DNA from: Paramoeba atlantica
Lineage: Eukaryota; Discosea
Direction of reading: 5' to 3'
NCBI GenBank assembly: GCA_977017575.1
Contig: CDRNVI010000070.1
Location: 124,001-188,000 of the forward strand
DNA: 64,000 nt
Numbering within the stretch: the stretch's first letter is position 1; every line of letters starts with the position of its first letter. This document shows positions 21,091-30,129 of the stretch, piece after piece. The translations under genes and the position numbers were made by a program. Below the pieces are notes generated by a model, which did not search any database, was not told where the DNA came from, and saw only the letters and a program-made list of their open reading frames with translations.

Positions 21091-21888
21091 ATGCGAATTC
21101 CGGACGAGCAGAAAGTATGCGTACGAGGTATGCCTGCCGGGGTGACGGAAGATGAGGTTCGCGATTTCTTCGGGTCATGTGGAACTATCGTTGACATCTA
21201 TCTCAAGGACAATGGTTTGGACACGTTCGGTTTTGTAGGTTTCGAGAGCCTTTCCAGCCAGGCTGATGCAATGCGTTTTGATGGGCGTGACTTCAAGGGA
21301 TCCAACATTCGTGTAGAGGCGAAAGGTCGCCCTCGCGGTGGAGGAGGAGGAGCCAGCGGTCGTGATGCGTTTAAGGTATTCGTTGGAGGACTGGCACGTG
21401 AACTTTCGGATGACGAGATTCGCTCCTTCTTTGAAAAGAAAGTTGGTTCAATTACGGACTTCTTTCGCAAGGAGGAGGGCCCATTCGCATTTGTCGGATT
21501 TGGGTCAGCCCGTGAACAAGCAGAAGCTATGCGAATGGATGGGCAGGATCTGGGTGGAAGTCGCATTCGTGTGCAACCGAAGGGTGGTGCACCACCTCCC
21601 CCTCCGAATGAGCGGTCGCGGAGCCCTGAACGCCGTCGCTTCAATTCTCGAAGCCCCCCTCGCCGTCGCTATGACTCTCGCAGCCCCCCACGCCGTCGCT
21701 ATGATTCTCGCAGCCCCCCACGCCGTCGCCAGGACTCTCGTAGTCCCCCACGTCGACGATACGATTCACGCAGCCCCCCTCGTGGACGATATGAACCCCG
21801 GGAACGGGCTTCGCGTTATTCACCCGCTCGTCGTGATGGTCGGGACGCCTCCAACTCTCCCAAACGTCGCCGACGAAGCCGATCTTAA
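21091..21888 (+). CDS. SR splicing factor with two RRMs and an RS tail (copy 1)
   Basis: A 265-residue SR protein of the SRSF1 type. RRM1 spans residues 6-72 (VCVRGMPAG, then FGFVGFES as RNP-1-like) and RRM2 about 92-160 (FKVFVGGLAREL, then FAFVGFGS). A GGGGGASG linker separates them. From about 170 the tail is repeated RSPPRRRYDSRSPP, which SR kinases phosphorylate; such proteins bind exonic enhancers and recruit spliceosome parts. It fits a genome that keeps a few introns. RRM1 is almost identical to that of the gene at 22616, while RRM2 and the tail differ. Confidence 0.9.
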   Translation: MRIPDEQKVCVRGMPAGVTEDEVRDFFGSCGTIVDIYLKDNGLDTFGFVGFESLSSQADAMRFDGRDFKGSNIRVEAKGRPRGGGGGASGRDAFKVFVGGLARELSDDEIRSFFEKKVGSITDFFRKEEGPFAFVGFGSAREQAEAMRMDGQDLGGSRIRVQPKGGAPPPPPNERSRSPERRRFNSRSPPRRRYDSRSPPRRRYDSRSPPRRRQDSRSPPRRRYDSRSPPRGRYEPRERASRYSPARRDGRDASNSPKRRRRSRS

Positions 21889-22615
21889 AGACAAAATCCT
21901 TTTTGAATTTTTGAAGCAAGAAGTTTTATAATAACATATGAAGCCCACCATGCTCGAATATAAACTAGCTTATACATCTTGTGCATGGAATTATTGCACG
22001 TAATACATATTGCATATTATAGGTTGTATACAACAAGAAATTAGTTTGATACAGTTTCTATTATTCGAAAATACTTTGTAAGAATAGCTTTTTCAAAGGG
22101 TGAGAGAGCGATAAGGAGTAGTTATTTACATTTGCTAAAGTTTCGAAACATTATTAATTTCCTACATTAAAGGACCTGGGCGACATTATCAATATCACTG
22201 CGTTTCATTATTTAGGGATTGCTGAGTATTGCTAGCGATTGGTATTTTTTGAAAATTCCAACAGTTTCATACGGTGAATGCAATCGCACTTGACATGCAT
22301 TATCTACAATGTATGTATTTGCTTCATCGCAACCGACGCACTTCTATTCTACTGTACTGTACCATCAGTATAATGTATACCAGTGGGTCAACTAGACCGC
22401 GCCTGAGCAGTGCTTTGCAACAATTATCGTATTATGCTGTGCCAAGATATATTTGACAATCCATTTAAAAAGTGTAAACTAAAATCAATAGTAGTGTACT
22501 GCGCCTTTAGGTCATTACCTATTCTAGACACTATTGGGGCAAATGAATTTTGCAAACATGTATAATTTTCAGCATTTCTTTTGACTAATCATAGTAATTA
22601 CCTGATTAATCATTT
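21889..22615. other. Intergenic region between the SR genes, no gene seen
   Basis: About 730 AT-rich bases. The high identity between the two SR genes does not extend into this upstream flank beyond a few bases before the ATG. No RNA gene was recognised. Confidence 0.5.
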
Positions 22616-23665
22616 ATGCGAGTTCCGGACGAGCAGAAAGTATGCGTACGAGGTATGCCTGCCGGGGTGACAGAAGATGAGGTTCGCGATTTCTTCGGGT
22701 CATGTGGAACTATCGTTGACATCTATCTCAAGGACAATGGTTTGGACACGTTCGGTTTTGTAGGTTTCGAGAGCCTTTCCAGCCAGGCTGATGCAATGCG
22801 TTTTGATGGGCGTGACTTCAAGGGATCCAACATTCGTGTAGAGGCGAAAGGTCGCCCTCGCGGTGGAGGAGGAGGAGGAGCCAGCGGTCGTGATGCATTT
22901 AAGGTGTTCGTTGGAGGAATCTCTCGCGAAACGTCTGACGACGAGGTTCGCTCCTTCTTTGAAAAGAAAGTGGGGCCTGTCACCGATTACTACCGCAAGG
23001 AGGAGGGTCCATTCGCATTTGTCGGATTTGGCTCGGTCCGTGACCAGGCAGGAGCACTGCGCGCGAGTGGCTCCCAAGTGGGGAGTAGTCGTTTACGCGT
23101 AGAAATGAAGGGTGGCGCACCTCCTCCCGACTTAGGTGACCAATCTCCTTCTCGAAGCTCCCCACGTCGTCGCCATGACTCTCGCACCCCCCCTCGCCGT
23201 CGTCACGATTCTCGCAGCCCCCCACGCCGTCGCCAAGTTTCACACTCCCCTCCTCGACGCCGTCACGACTCGCGCAGCCCCCCACACCGGCGCCATGACT
23301 CTCGCAGTCCCCTACGTCGTCGCCGTGACTCCCGTACCCCGTCACGACGTCGCCACGACTCCCGTAGTCCCCCTCGTCGTGGTCGTCGTGAGCCCAGCAG
23401 CCCCCCTCCCCGTCGTGGTCGTCGTGAGCCCAGCAGCCCCCCTCCCCGTCGTCGTCGACACGACTCTCCCTCCCGCAGTCCCCCACGTGGACGCCGGGAA
23501 CGTTCCCGCAGTGACGGCCGCCGCCGCCGCCGTGACTCGCGCTCCCCCCCGCGCCGTCGCCCGGACTCCCGGGAGCGCGCGAGTCGCCACTCTCCACGAC
23601 GTGACCACGGCGCCCGCGGTCACTCCCACTCCCCGGCAAAGCGTCGTCGGGGGAGCCGCTCCTAA
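22616..23665 (+). CDS. SR splicing factor with two RRMs and a long RS tail (copy 2)
   Basis: A 349-residue paralog of the preceding gene. Its first roughly 285 bases differ from copy 1 by only a few substitutions and one inserted codon in the Gly run. RRM2 (FKVFVGGISRETSDDEV, later FAFVGFGSVRDQ) is clearly diverged. The RS tail is about twice as long, with RSPPRRRHDSRSPP units and a 36-bp near-exact tandem repeat (about 23386-23455, RGRREPSSPPPR twice). The tail DNA is strongly C-rich. The likely role is a splicing regulator with different partners from copy 1. Confidence 0.9.
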   Translation: MRVPDEQKVCVRGMPAGVTEDEVRDFFGSCGTIVDIYLKDNGLDTFGFVGFESLSSQADAMRFDGRDFKGSNIRVEAKGRPRGGGGGGASGRDAFKVFVGGISRETSDDEVRSFFEKKVGPVTDYYRKEEGPFAFVGFGSVRDQAGALRASGSQVGSSRLRVEMKGGAPPPDLGDQSPSRSSPRRRHDSRTPPRRRHDSRSPPRRRQVSHSPPRRRHDSRSPPHRRHDSRSPLRRRRDSRTPSRRRHDSRSPPRRGRREPSSPPPRRGRREPSSPPPRRRRHDSPSRSPPRGRRERSRSDGRRRRRDSRSPPRRRPDSRERASRHSPRRDHGARGHSHSPAKRRRGSRS

Positions 23666-23780
23666 AGGGGAAGGGGGGGGCTTTTTTGGAGGGTTGTATT
23701 TTTTTGGGGTATATTATGAAGGAAAGTATGAAAAAGAAAATGAGGGGGTTCAAAAAGGAAATGATGGGGAGATGTATTAG
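23150..23780. other. GC-rich island with C-to-G flip at the SR gene end
   Basis: From about 23150 to 23660 the + strand is strongly C-rich, and right after the stop codon it becomes G-rich (ggggaagggggggg at 23667 and further G runs to 23775). The G-rich half is noncoding. The codon bias of the tail explains part of the C half but not the G half. Confidence 0.5.
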
Positions 23781-24220
23781 CCAAATTTGAAACGGTGGTT
23801 TTGAAGTAATGCAATAGAATGATTTTTTTTCTTTAAAGTTTTATTTGCCAATGTACGACCTGAATTTGTTTCGGATATTCACCTTACCGCTATGGCTAGT
23901 GTGGATTATATTTATTTTTGTATTGCATCTTGTGAATTTCATTTTTAAGAAAATGTGTACCTGGTGACTTATTTTCTTTATCAAGTTTTTTGTGCTATAA
24001 ATTTACATGATTTCTAATCAATACGCTCATTACTAGACGTGTTTTGCTGTTTGCACGCTGCTCTTTACTATGAAAAGAAGGAATTTTTATTGTTCGAATA
24101 GATTCTGTCTTTAAGGGTGTCGTAGATTTAAGTAAATGTATCAGAGTCGACTCGTATGCCAGTCAGTCTTCTGCGAGAGACACTACACTTGCTAGACTTT
24201 TCTAAGTCTAAGTTTTATGG
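23666..24220. other. Intergenic region, no gene seen
   Basis: G-rich for about 110 bases after the SR gene, then AT-rich. No coding pattern or RNA gene was recognised. Confidence 0.5.
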
Positions 24221-25444
24221 ATGCAAAGTATAATTTCAAACTCTGTTAAGATAGAGCAGTCGACCGCATCAGCTTGTGAACCGTGCTCTATTTTCGGGTT
24301 CACCATTGTGAAATCTAGAGCCGCATATACCAAAGAAGAAATTATTTTACGAACTCATTACTACCTTCCTTTAAGAAGATTTGCGGAGGGTTTAACGCAG
24401 AATACACTCACCGATAAAATTCCATGTACACTTGCTGTTTGTATAGGGCGAAAGCCAAATTCACTCCTACTGTGGAATATGGATAATGCTACCTCCAGTA
24501 CTATATTCTCAGAGATGTATGTGGTGCTTCATTTGAGTACCTCGGAAGTGGATCGCGAATTTTGGAGCACAGATGTAGGATCAGTTCTCTTCATCGCAGG
24601 ACACGCTGCACGCGCACGACGAGCGGGGCATATATTCGTTAACAGAGAAATGGAGGTTAAGATTATGGGCCACAGTCCTGACCTGTCCCACTGCAATCAT
24701 ATTTCGCATGACGGTTCTTCATGCAAGCAATTCGTAAACAAAAAGAGCGGACTGTATTGTGTCCGACACATAGTCAAGCGTTTTCAAAGTGAGAAACCCT
24801 TAGAGAAATTCAGAGAGCATTCAGAGAGTCTCACTCAGAGAGTCAGAGAGCATTCAGTTCGTAATAATCCAGAGCCTTCCGCACTCTATGAACGAAAAAG
24901 ATGCCGAATAGAATCGACACCTTTAGGTGCGTCACACTCTTCTAGGACGAGTAACGGAAGAGAGATTACACCACAAAACAAATCTGCCATCCAGTCCTGT
25001 GCAGCTGCGACACCAAAAGCTCAATCTTTTTTGAGCGCTTTTAAAGTAACAAATCCTCCGACAAAAAATGATCTTCAGCACTCAATACGGAAAGCAACGT
25101 ACGAAATAGTTGCAGGCAAATTAGATCAGTATTCATACAAAGAAAATCTTCAGCAAGAACTCGAGAGTATCAAAGAAATAGAAGTTCAAGCTTTTCTGTG
25201 TCGCACTTGTCAGAAGTGGTACCAAAATTTGAGTGCAGCGTGTCAAGCCAAAGGACATCGAGTAGAACAGAAAACTACTAAGAAACGATTTTTCAGATGC
25301 GCATCCTCGAAATGCCAATTTCTGCTTCTTGTGCTTGGGATTCCTAAGCCGGACACTACATGCCCTAAATGCGGTATAATTCAATGGATACAGGTGGGGG
25401 CATTTTCCGAAAGAAGTCAAAGCTTACAGGACAAACATAGCTAA
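24221..25444 (+). CDS. MCM10: Mcm10 replication initiation factor
   Basis: A 407-residue protein with the Mcm10 plan. An OB-fold region lies at about 60-150, followed by the internal CCCH zinc finger: C158, C168, C180 and H183 (spacing x9, x11, x2) with the family's DGSSC..FVN element. The C-terminal zinc domain shows FLCRTCQKWY, a later C-x4-H, then KKRFFRC and TTCPKCG, matching the vertebrate-type double zinc module. Mcm10 activates the CMG helicase and links it to polymerase alpha. It is shorter than animal Mcm10 (about 870) because the N-terminal coiled coil is missing. The middle (190-270) is Ser/Arg-rich with a short tandem EH(S)xxxR repeat. Start is the ATG at 24221. Confidence 0.9.
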   Translation: MQSIISNSVKIEQSTASACEPCSIFGFTIVKSRAAYTKEEIILRTHYYLPLRRFAEGLTQNTLTDKIPCTLAVCIGRKPNSLLLWNMDNATSSTIFSEMYVVLHLSTSEVDREFWSTDVGSVLFIAGHAARARRAGHIFVNREMEVKIMGHSPDLSHCNHISHDGSSCKQFVNKKSGLYCVRHIVKRFQSEKPLEKFREHSESLTQRVREHSVRNNPEPSALYERKRCRIESTPLGASHSSRTSNGREITPQNKSAIQSCAAATPKAQSFLSAFKVTNPPTKNDLQHSIRKATYEIVAGKLDQYSYKENLQQELESIKEIEVQAFLCRTCQKWYQNLSAACQAKGHRVEQKTTKKRFFRCASSKCQFLLLVLGIPKPDTTCPKCGIIQWIQVGAFSERSQSLQDKHS

Positions 25445-25745
25445 AGAGAAGGGCTTCGTATTTGAACTTTATAGTTTTGCACTCCCAATTGATTTTAGTA
25501 GGTACACGAACTGATTATTTAACTAGCTACAGCACAGTTTAGAATACAACGTGCTAGAAATTTACGGAATTATTAAGCTAATTATTCACTATTAGTTTTT
25601 GTATACGGATATATGCGACCGTCTGATTCGATAATACACGTATCTAAGATAATCTCAGATAACCTACTGCTCACACTCTGTGTAGATAGTACAATTTGTC
25701 GTGGAATATCTTTATTTTTAAGACCTTTCTTAGATTAATTTTTTG

Positions 25746-25770
25746 TTGACATATTAATTTAATATGTCAA
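25746..25770. repeat. Perfect 11-bp inverted repeat
   Basis: TTGACATATTA at 25746-25756 and TAATATGTCAA at 25760-25770 are exact reverse complements with a 3-base loop. It lies about 300 bases after MCM10 and 146 before the next ATG, so it could be a 3'-end or promoter element. Confidence 0.7.
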
Positions 25771-25819
25771 AGTTTAAATTGTTTTAAAATTTTAAATTGT
25801 TTTAAATATGTTAATGTTT

Positions 25820-25844
25820 AAATTCCTTTAATTTAAAGGAATTT
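25820..25844. repeat. Perfect 10-bp inverted repeat
   Basis: AAATTCCTTT at 25820-25829 and AAAGGAATTT at 25835-25844 pair exactly across a 5-base loop, 72 bases before the TrpRS start. It may be a promoter or 5'-UTR hairpin. Confidence 0.7.
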
Positions 25845-25915
25845 CTACTTTATGAGTATGCCTACTTCTCCGCACGTACTTCTCGATCGAAGTAGTGGCT
25901 AGAACATAAAGTAAC

Positions 25916-27232
25916 ATGAAGTGGTGTTCCGGATGGAAAAGGAGAATAGAGAAAATTGCTCGCAAAGTGACGTCGCAAAGGTTCTGGCGCAATGCGTGTA
26001 TCACTCCATGGAACGTAGAAGGCCTTTCTGGGTCGGGATTAAACTACGATCGCGTCAGAACACAATTTCGTTCACAGCCCATATCGAGCGATATCTTAGA
26101 TGTACTCCAACAGAGAGTCGCTACCAATGCAACCAGTAGAAATGCTGCACATACTCCAGACGAAGCAAACGCAGCTTGCTGTGAGAAACCAGTTTTACCT
26201 CATCATTATTTTACCCGATCCATTGCTTTTAGCCATCGAGACTTCGACGTAGCTCTGAAAAAAGATAGTTCAGTCTACATCTACACAGGTAGAGGTCCAA
26301 GTCAAAAATCTTTACATTTGGGACATATTGTACCACTGGAGCTTACGAAGTATCTAATGGAACATGTGTATCCACATGCTGCACTGGTTTTGCAGCTCAC
26401 AAACGACGAAAAATACCTCTTTCGGGATATCTCTCTTACCGAGTCCGAAAAATTAGCACGTGAAAATCTGAAAGATATACTTGCGGTGGGACTTGATCCT
26501 AGCAGAGTCTTTGCTTTCACAAACACATCGTACATTAAAAATCTTTACCCCACGGCGCTTCGTATACAAAAAAATCTCACCGTAAACACCGTGAGGAATA
26601 CGTTTGGTTTCACTGATAATGACAATGTCGGGAAACTAGCGTTTCCAGCTTTGCAGGCTGCGCCTTGCTTCCCAGAATGCTTTCCGGACGTCTTGCCACG
26701 CAATATTTCATCGGACCCCTCCGTTGTGGAGGAACCTATGGCCCTAGTAGCGTGTGCAATTGATCAAGACCCGTTTTTTGTGTTGACACGTCGAATATCG
26801 GGTTGCCTTGGAAAAAAGAAGCCCGGTGTTATTCATACTACCTTTGTCCCCGCTCTCAAAGGATGCCATTTGAAAATGAGTAGTAGCAATCCGGAGAATG
26901 GTGTTATCGAACTCATGGACAATGAGAATGCAGTTCAGAAAAAAATTAAAAGTGCCGTAAGTGGAGGATGTAAAACACTCTCCGATTTTCAGAGGAGCGG
27001 TGGCAATAAACATACCGATGTTTCTTACAATATTTTGAAATATGTCTTGCGGGATGAGGACACATATACTCAAATTGGAAAGGAGTATTGTGAAGGAGGA
27101 CTATCGTCCGGTGCTTTAAAAAATTATGTCTCAGATGCAATTAACAAATTTCTCAAAGAATGGAAGGAGAGGCGATCACAAATCACGGAAGATACAATCA
27201 CGCAAGTTATGACGCCCCGACGTTTGACATGA
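25916..27232 (+). CDS. Tryptophanyl-tRNA synthetase, eukaryotic cytosolic type
   Basis: A 438-residue class I aminoacyl-tRNA synthetase that charges tRNA-Trp. The HIGH motif is HLGH at residues 134-137 inside TGRGPSQKSLHLGH, and the KMSKS motif is KMSSS at 320-324. The family's TFVPAL, SGGCKTL, and C-terminal TQVMTPRRL (human MTPRKL) are present. The N-terminal 90 residues lack a WHEP domain and are basic at the start (KWCSGWKRR), which could serve as an organelle presequence; there is no second TrpRS in the window to compare. Start is the ATG at 25916. Confidence 0.95.
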   Translation: MKWCSGWKRRIEKIARKVTSQRFWRNACITPWNVEGLSGSGLNYDRVRTQFRSQPISSDILDVLQQRVATNATSRNAAHTPDEANAACCEKPVLPHHYFTRSIAFSHRDFDVALKKDSSVYIYTGRGPSQKSLHLGHIVPLELTKYLMEHVYPHAALVLQLTNDEKYLFRDISLTESEKLARENLKDILAVGLDPSRVFAFTNTSYIKNLYPTALRIQKNLTVNTVRNTFGFTDNDNVGKLAFPALQAAPCFPECFPDVLPRNISSDPSVVEEPMALVACAIDQDPFFVLTRRISGCLGKKKPGVIHTTFVPALKGCHLKMSSSNPENGVIELMDNENAVQKKIKSAVSGGCKTLSDFQRSGGNKHTDVSYNILKYVLRDEDTYTQIGKEYCEGGLSSGALKNYVSDAINKFLKEWKERRSQITEDTITQVMTPRRLT

Positions 27233-27367
27233 TAACAATCCGACACTTGAGTTTTAAGATTTCTTGCTTTCTCGAAGATGCTACGAATGGTTTTACTAAG
27301 CAGATGTTGTTAACACAGTGTGCAAATTAAACATGAATCGCCAAAAAATCTTCGGACCATATTTCTC

Positions 27368-27442
27368 AGACAGATTCTAAATCTGTCTTGTGCCGGAACC
27401 ACAACGTATATTTTAAATCGTTGTGCCGGAACCACAACGTAT
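27368..27442. repeat. 3' hairpin followed by a doubled 22-bp hairpin unit
   Basis: AGACAGATT (27368-27376) and AATCTGTCT (27380-27388) form a perfect 9-bp stem with a 3-base loop. Next, ttgtgccggaaccacaacgt occurs at 27388-27407 and again at 27421-27440, each unit itself folding (TTGTG...CACAA). It lies 136 bases after TrpRS and before glutaredoxin. It resembles a processing or termination signal; a tRNA was considered and rejected. Confidence 0.65.
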
Positions 27443-27569
27443 GGATTTATAGATGTCAACTGACTTATCCCTGTACGCCTTTCTTGATTCCTGTGTATTT
27501 AAGACTCTTGAATGCTGTATATTTTTCCTACATAATAGAATACATATTTCCATAGAAATTCCTTTAGCG

Positions 27570-28175
27570 ATGTCGTCACGGATTCGAAGAGTCGTGCTTC
27601 CTTACTCGTTAATCAATGGAAAAGGAAGACCACGTGCGCCGAAGCTAACAACTCCTTTATTTCATCTCACTAGAATACTTGATAGCCCACATCTCACAAT
27701 TCAGCGACGTTACAACAGTGAAAAAAATGTTTTTCCTCCCGTTGAGGCTGTAGCCGCTAGTCCTGCTGACCCTTCCTTGTCGATTCCTGTGAGCACGCCT
27801 CAAAATTCCTCATCTGAGGCGGAGATTAGTGAACCTGATCCAATTTATGACGATGTTCTGAACACCGTAAGCACAGAACCACTTGTTTTGTTCTTAAAAG
27901 GCTCCCCAGATGAGGCACGGTGTGGTTATTCCAAACGCGTAGTGGATATTTTAGACGCGATTCAAGTGGAGTACGTCGCTTTCAACGCATTGGCTCACCC
28001 AAGTGTACCAAAAGGGGCACGGAAGCTGAGTCAGTGGCACACATTTCCTCAACTATTTATCCATGGAGAGTTTGTTGGGGGAACAGATGTTATTATGGAA
28101 ATTGCTAGAAACGGTCAGCTGTACGAGGCATTAGACAAGCATAAAATCAAGTATCATAAGGTCAACTTTTCGTGA
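27570..28175 (+). CDS. Monothiol glutaredoxin, organelle-targeted
   Basis: A 201-residue protein whose C-terminal 100 residues form a monothiol glutaredoxin of the Grx5/GrxS14 class, which carries and inserts Fe-S clusters. The active site reads CGYS at residues 118-121, where nearly all family members have CGFS. The following WHTFPQLFIHGEFVGGTD is the family glutathione/cluster-binding stretch. The N-terminal 60 residues are basic and Ser-rich (MSSRIRRVVLPYS), a typical mitochondrial or plastid presequence. I prefer the ATG at 27570; an in-frame ATG at 27453 would put a hydrophobic, Cys-rich segment in front of that presequence. Confidence 0.85.
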   Translation: MSSRIRRVVLPYSLINGKGRPRAPKLTTPLFHLTRILDSPHLTIQRRYNSEKNVFPPVEAVAASPADPSLSIPVSTPQNSSSEAEISEPDPIYDDVLNTVSTEPLVLFLKGSPDEARCGYSKRVVDILDAIQVEYVAFNALAHPSVPKGARKLSQWHTFPQLFIHGEFVGGTDVIMEIARNGQLYEALDKHKIKYHKVNFS

Positions 28176-28441
28176 ATGTGGTTTTGCATACAAGAAAGAC
28201 GAATTGATGACCTGGCTACAATGTGGAATTTCATTTCTATCTGCTCTGTTCATGCATTCTATCTGCTCTGTACATCGTCAGCCTCGTGCAATCTCTCAAA
28301 GGTATAGATGAACTGAAATAATATGTAAATATAATAATATGTAAAATCAAATTGCGCGATATCACATTATCCGAGACTCCTAAGCTAGGCGTTTACTTTT
28401 TTATTTCATTTACGTGGTACATGTAATGGCCGAGTGAAGTT

Positions 28442-29902
28442 ATGAGCTTTGAAACGAAGTCAAAGACACGCTTATCGTTTTTATGGTCTTTCTTATCTGA
28501 TGTAAGATTGGTCGTGCCTCTAATCCTTTTTCTGGCTGGATGTTGGAATTCTAACCCACTCTATGGATTATTGAGACCCTTTTCTCCACAAAATTTAACA
28601 TCACCAAATACGTCGGCTCCATATACGCCGCATGAAGGAGTGGAGTTCTCGTGCCCTATCTCTCCGTTTGAAAAATCGTCCTACTCATTTTCCTCTCCAT
28701 CCTCGGGGTTCATTTACGAACGCTTAAACACTGCTCTTCCTACCAGCGAAATAGAAAGGGACATAATTGACCATTGCAGATGTTCTGTCCAAGACGTCCG
28801 AAGACATCACCGTGAAATTCTGGAAAGCCTCAACGTGATCGTCCGACACCCCTATTTTCGTTACTTTCGCGCCGACCTCAACCGTCCGTGTCCTTTCTGG
28901 GCGGTCCAGTTGATTTGTAGCGCCACCGTGAATGGCACCTCCCCATGTACTGTACGAAAGTGTGAGCCCGAGGCGATCCCTGCCTCGCTGCGCACCGATT
29001 GTGGAATGGACTTACCTCCCAGTGACGTCAGCGATATCCCGCTTAACCGTCGCGTCACGGCGTTTCGCAAAATTCCGTGGTCCAATGGCCTGGAGGACAC
29101 AACAGCTAGTCCGTGTCCCGAAAAAGCGGAGTACGTCGATCTGGTACTTAACCCAGAATCCAATACTTATTACACTGGGGCGCTCGCCAGTAATGTCTGG
29201 CGCACGATCTATGAGGACAATTGTTTTCGCTCCGAAATTTCCTCACAGTTATGCACACAAGAACTTTTGTACTACCAACTGCTCAGTGGGCTGCATACTT
29301 CGATTTCAGTCCATTTGTGCGGCAAGTATCATCCGCTGTGTCCCGCAACACAAAGAACGGATGAACCCGTTGTGATTGATCATGACACGGAGTGGGAATG
29401 GAACTTACAAGAATTTCGTCGTCGTGTGGGTGATCACACGGACCGCATCCGTAACCTTCACATACTTTACCTCTTTGTGATGCGTGCGGTAAGCAAATCC
29501 CGGACAGCCTTACTCTCGGCAAATTACAGTCAAGGTAGTATTCCGTGTTCAGAAGACATTCATGTGCTTCGTCAGATGGAAAGACTCTTATCTGCGCCCT
29601 TGCTTTGCATTGACCCGTTTAACGAAGTGGAAGTTTTGAAATCAAGTTCTCCATCTGTAGATTTCGTGAAAGAAATGAATTTGAAGCTACAAAATGTTAC
29701 ACGAATTATGGATTGTCTGAGCTGTGAAAAATGCAGACTGTGGGGAAAGGTTCAACTGCTAGGACTGAATGCGGCCGTTCGGATTGTGCTTTCGAATGAA
29801 GCCCCGCATCTTGGCAGATCGGAGCTAATATCTCTGATAAACCTTTTTCGTCAAATCAGCGATTCTATTCATCGGTCAGAGATGATGTCAGCTCAATTAT
29901 GA
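28442..29902 (+). CDS. ERO1: ERO1 endoplasmic reticulum oxidoreductin
   Basis: A 486-residue FAD-dependent thiol oxidase that reoxidises protein disulfide isomerase in the ER. A membrane anchor lies at about residues 21-37 (VRLVVPLILFLAGC). The shuttle cysteines are C169 and C174 (CTVRKC) and the active-site set is C425, C428, C431 in CLSCEKCRLWGK, the same pattern as yeast and human. The FAD-binding region includes LLSGLHTSISVHLC. Length is close to human ERO1 (468). DNA at 28850-29200 is moderately GC-rich. Start is the ATG at 28442. Confidence 0.95.
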   Translation: MSFETKSKTRLSFLWSFLSDVRLVVPLILFLAGCWNSNPLYGLLRPFSPQNLTSPNTSAPYTPHEGVEFSCPISPFEKSSYSFSSPSSGFIYERLNTALPTSEIERDIIDHCRCSVQDVRRHHREILESLNVIVRHPYFRYFRADLNRPCPFWAVQLICSATVNGTSPCTVRKCEPEAIPASLRTDCGMDLPPSDVSDIPLNRRVTAFRKIPWSNGLEDTTASPCPEKAEYVDLVLNPESNTYYTGALASNVWRTIYEDNCFRSEISSQLCTQELLYYQLLSGLHTSISVHLCGKYHPLCPATQRTDEPVVIDHDTEWEWNLQEFRRRVGDHTDRIRNLHILYLFVMRAVSKSRTALLSANYSQGSIPCSEDIHVLRQMERLLSAPLLCIDPFNEVEVLKSSSPSVDFVKEMNLKLQNVTRIMDCLSCEKCRLWGKVQLLGLNAAVRIVLSNEAPHLGRSELISLINLFRQISDSIHRSEMMSAQL

Positions 29903-30129
29903 CTTTTTACAGTGGGCGGAGGGGGTTTATAGTCAATTTTCTATGGCGTGCTGATTGGTTGCTTTTTGTAGTCAATGGTTTGGTACGAAGTCGAACAAAT
30001 CGAAATACATGTGCACAATTACGCACATTATTAAGTCAGATAATCGTTCCTTTATGTGCTACACTCATGGTACACTTTATATGTTAGTATTCGGTGCATA
30101 TGAGTATCTATTCATTTCAATCTTAATTC

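Larger units (their letters stand above)
25445..25915. other. AT-rich intergenic region with two strong hairpins
   Basis: No gene seen. Two near-perfect inverted repeats (25746-25770 and 25820-25844) are described separately. Confidence 0.6.

Noticed and set aside
22980-23753. 257-codon open frame on the minus strand
   Set aside because: Shadow of the repetitive RS tail of SR copy 2.
27368-27442. tRNA-like anticodon arm (cagattctaaatctg)
   Set aside because: No acceptor stem, D arm or TTC-containing T arm can be placed around it; the hairpins explain the sequence better.
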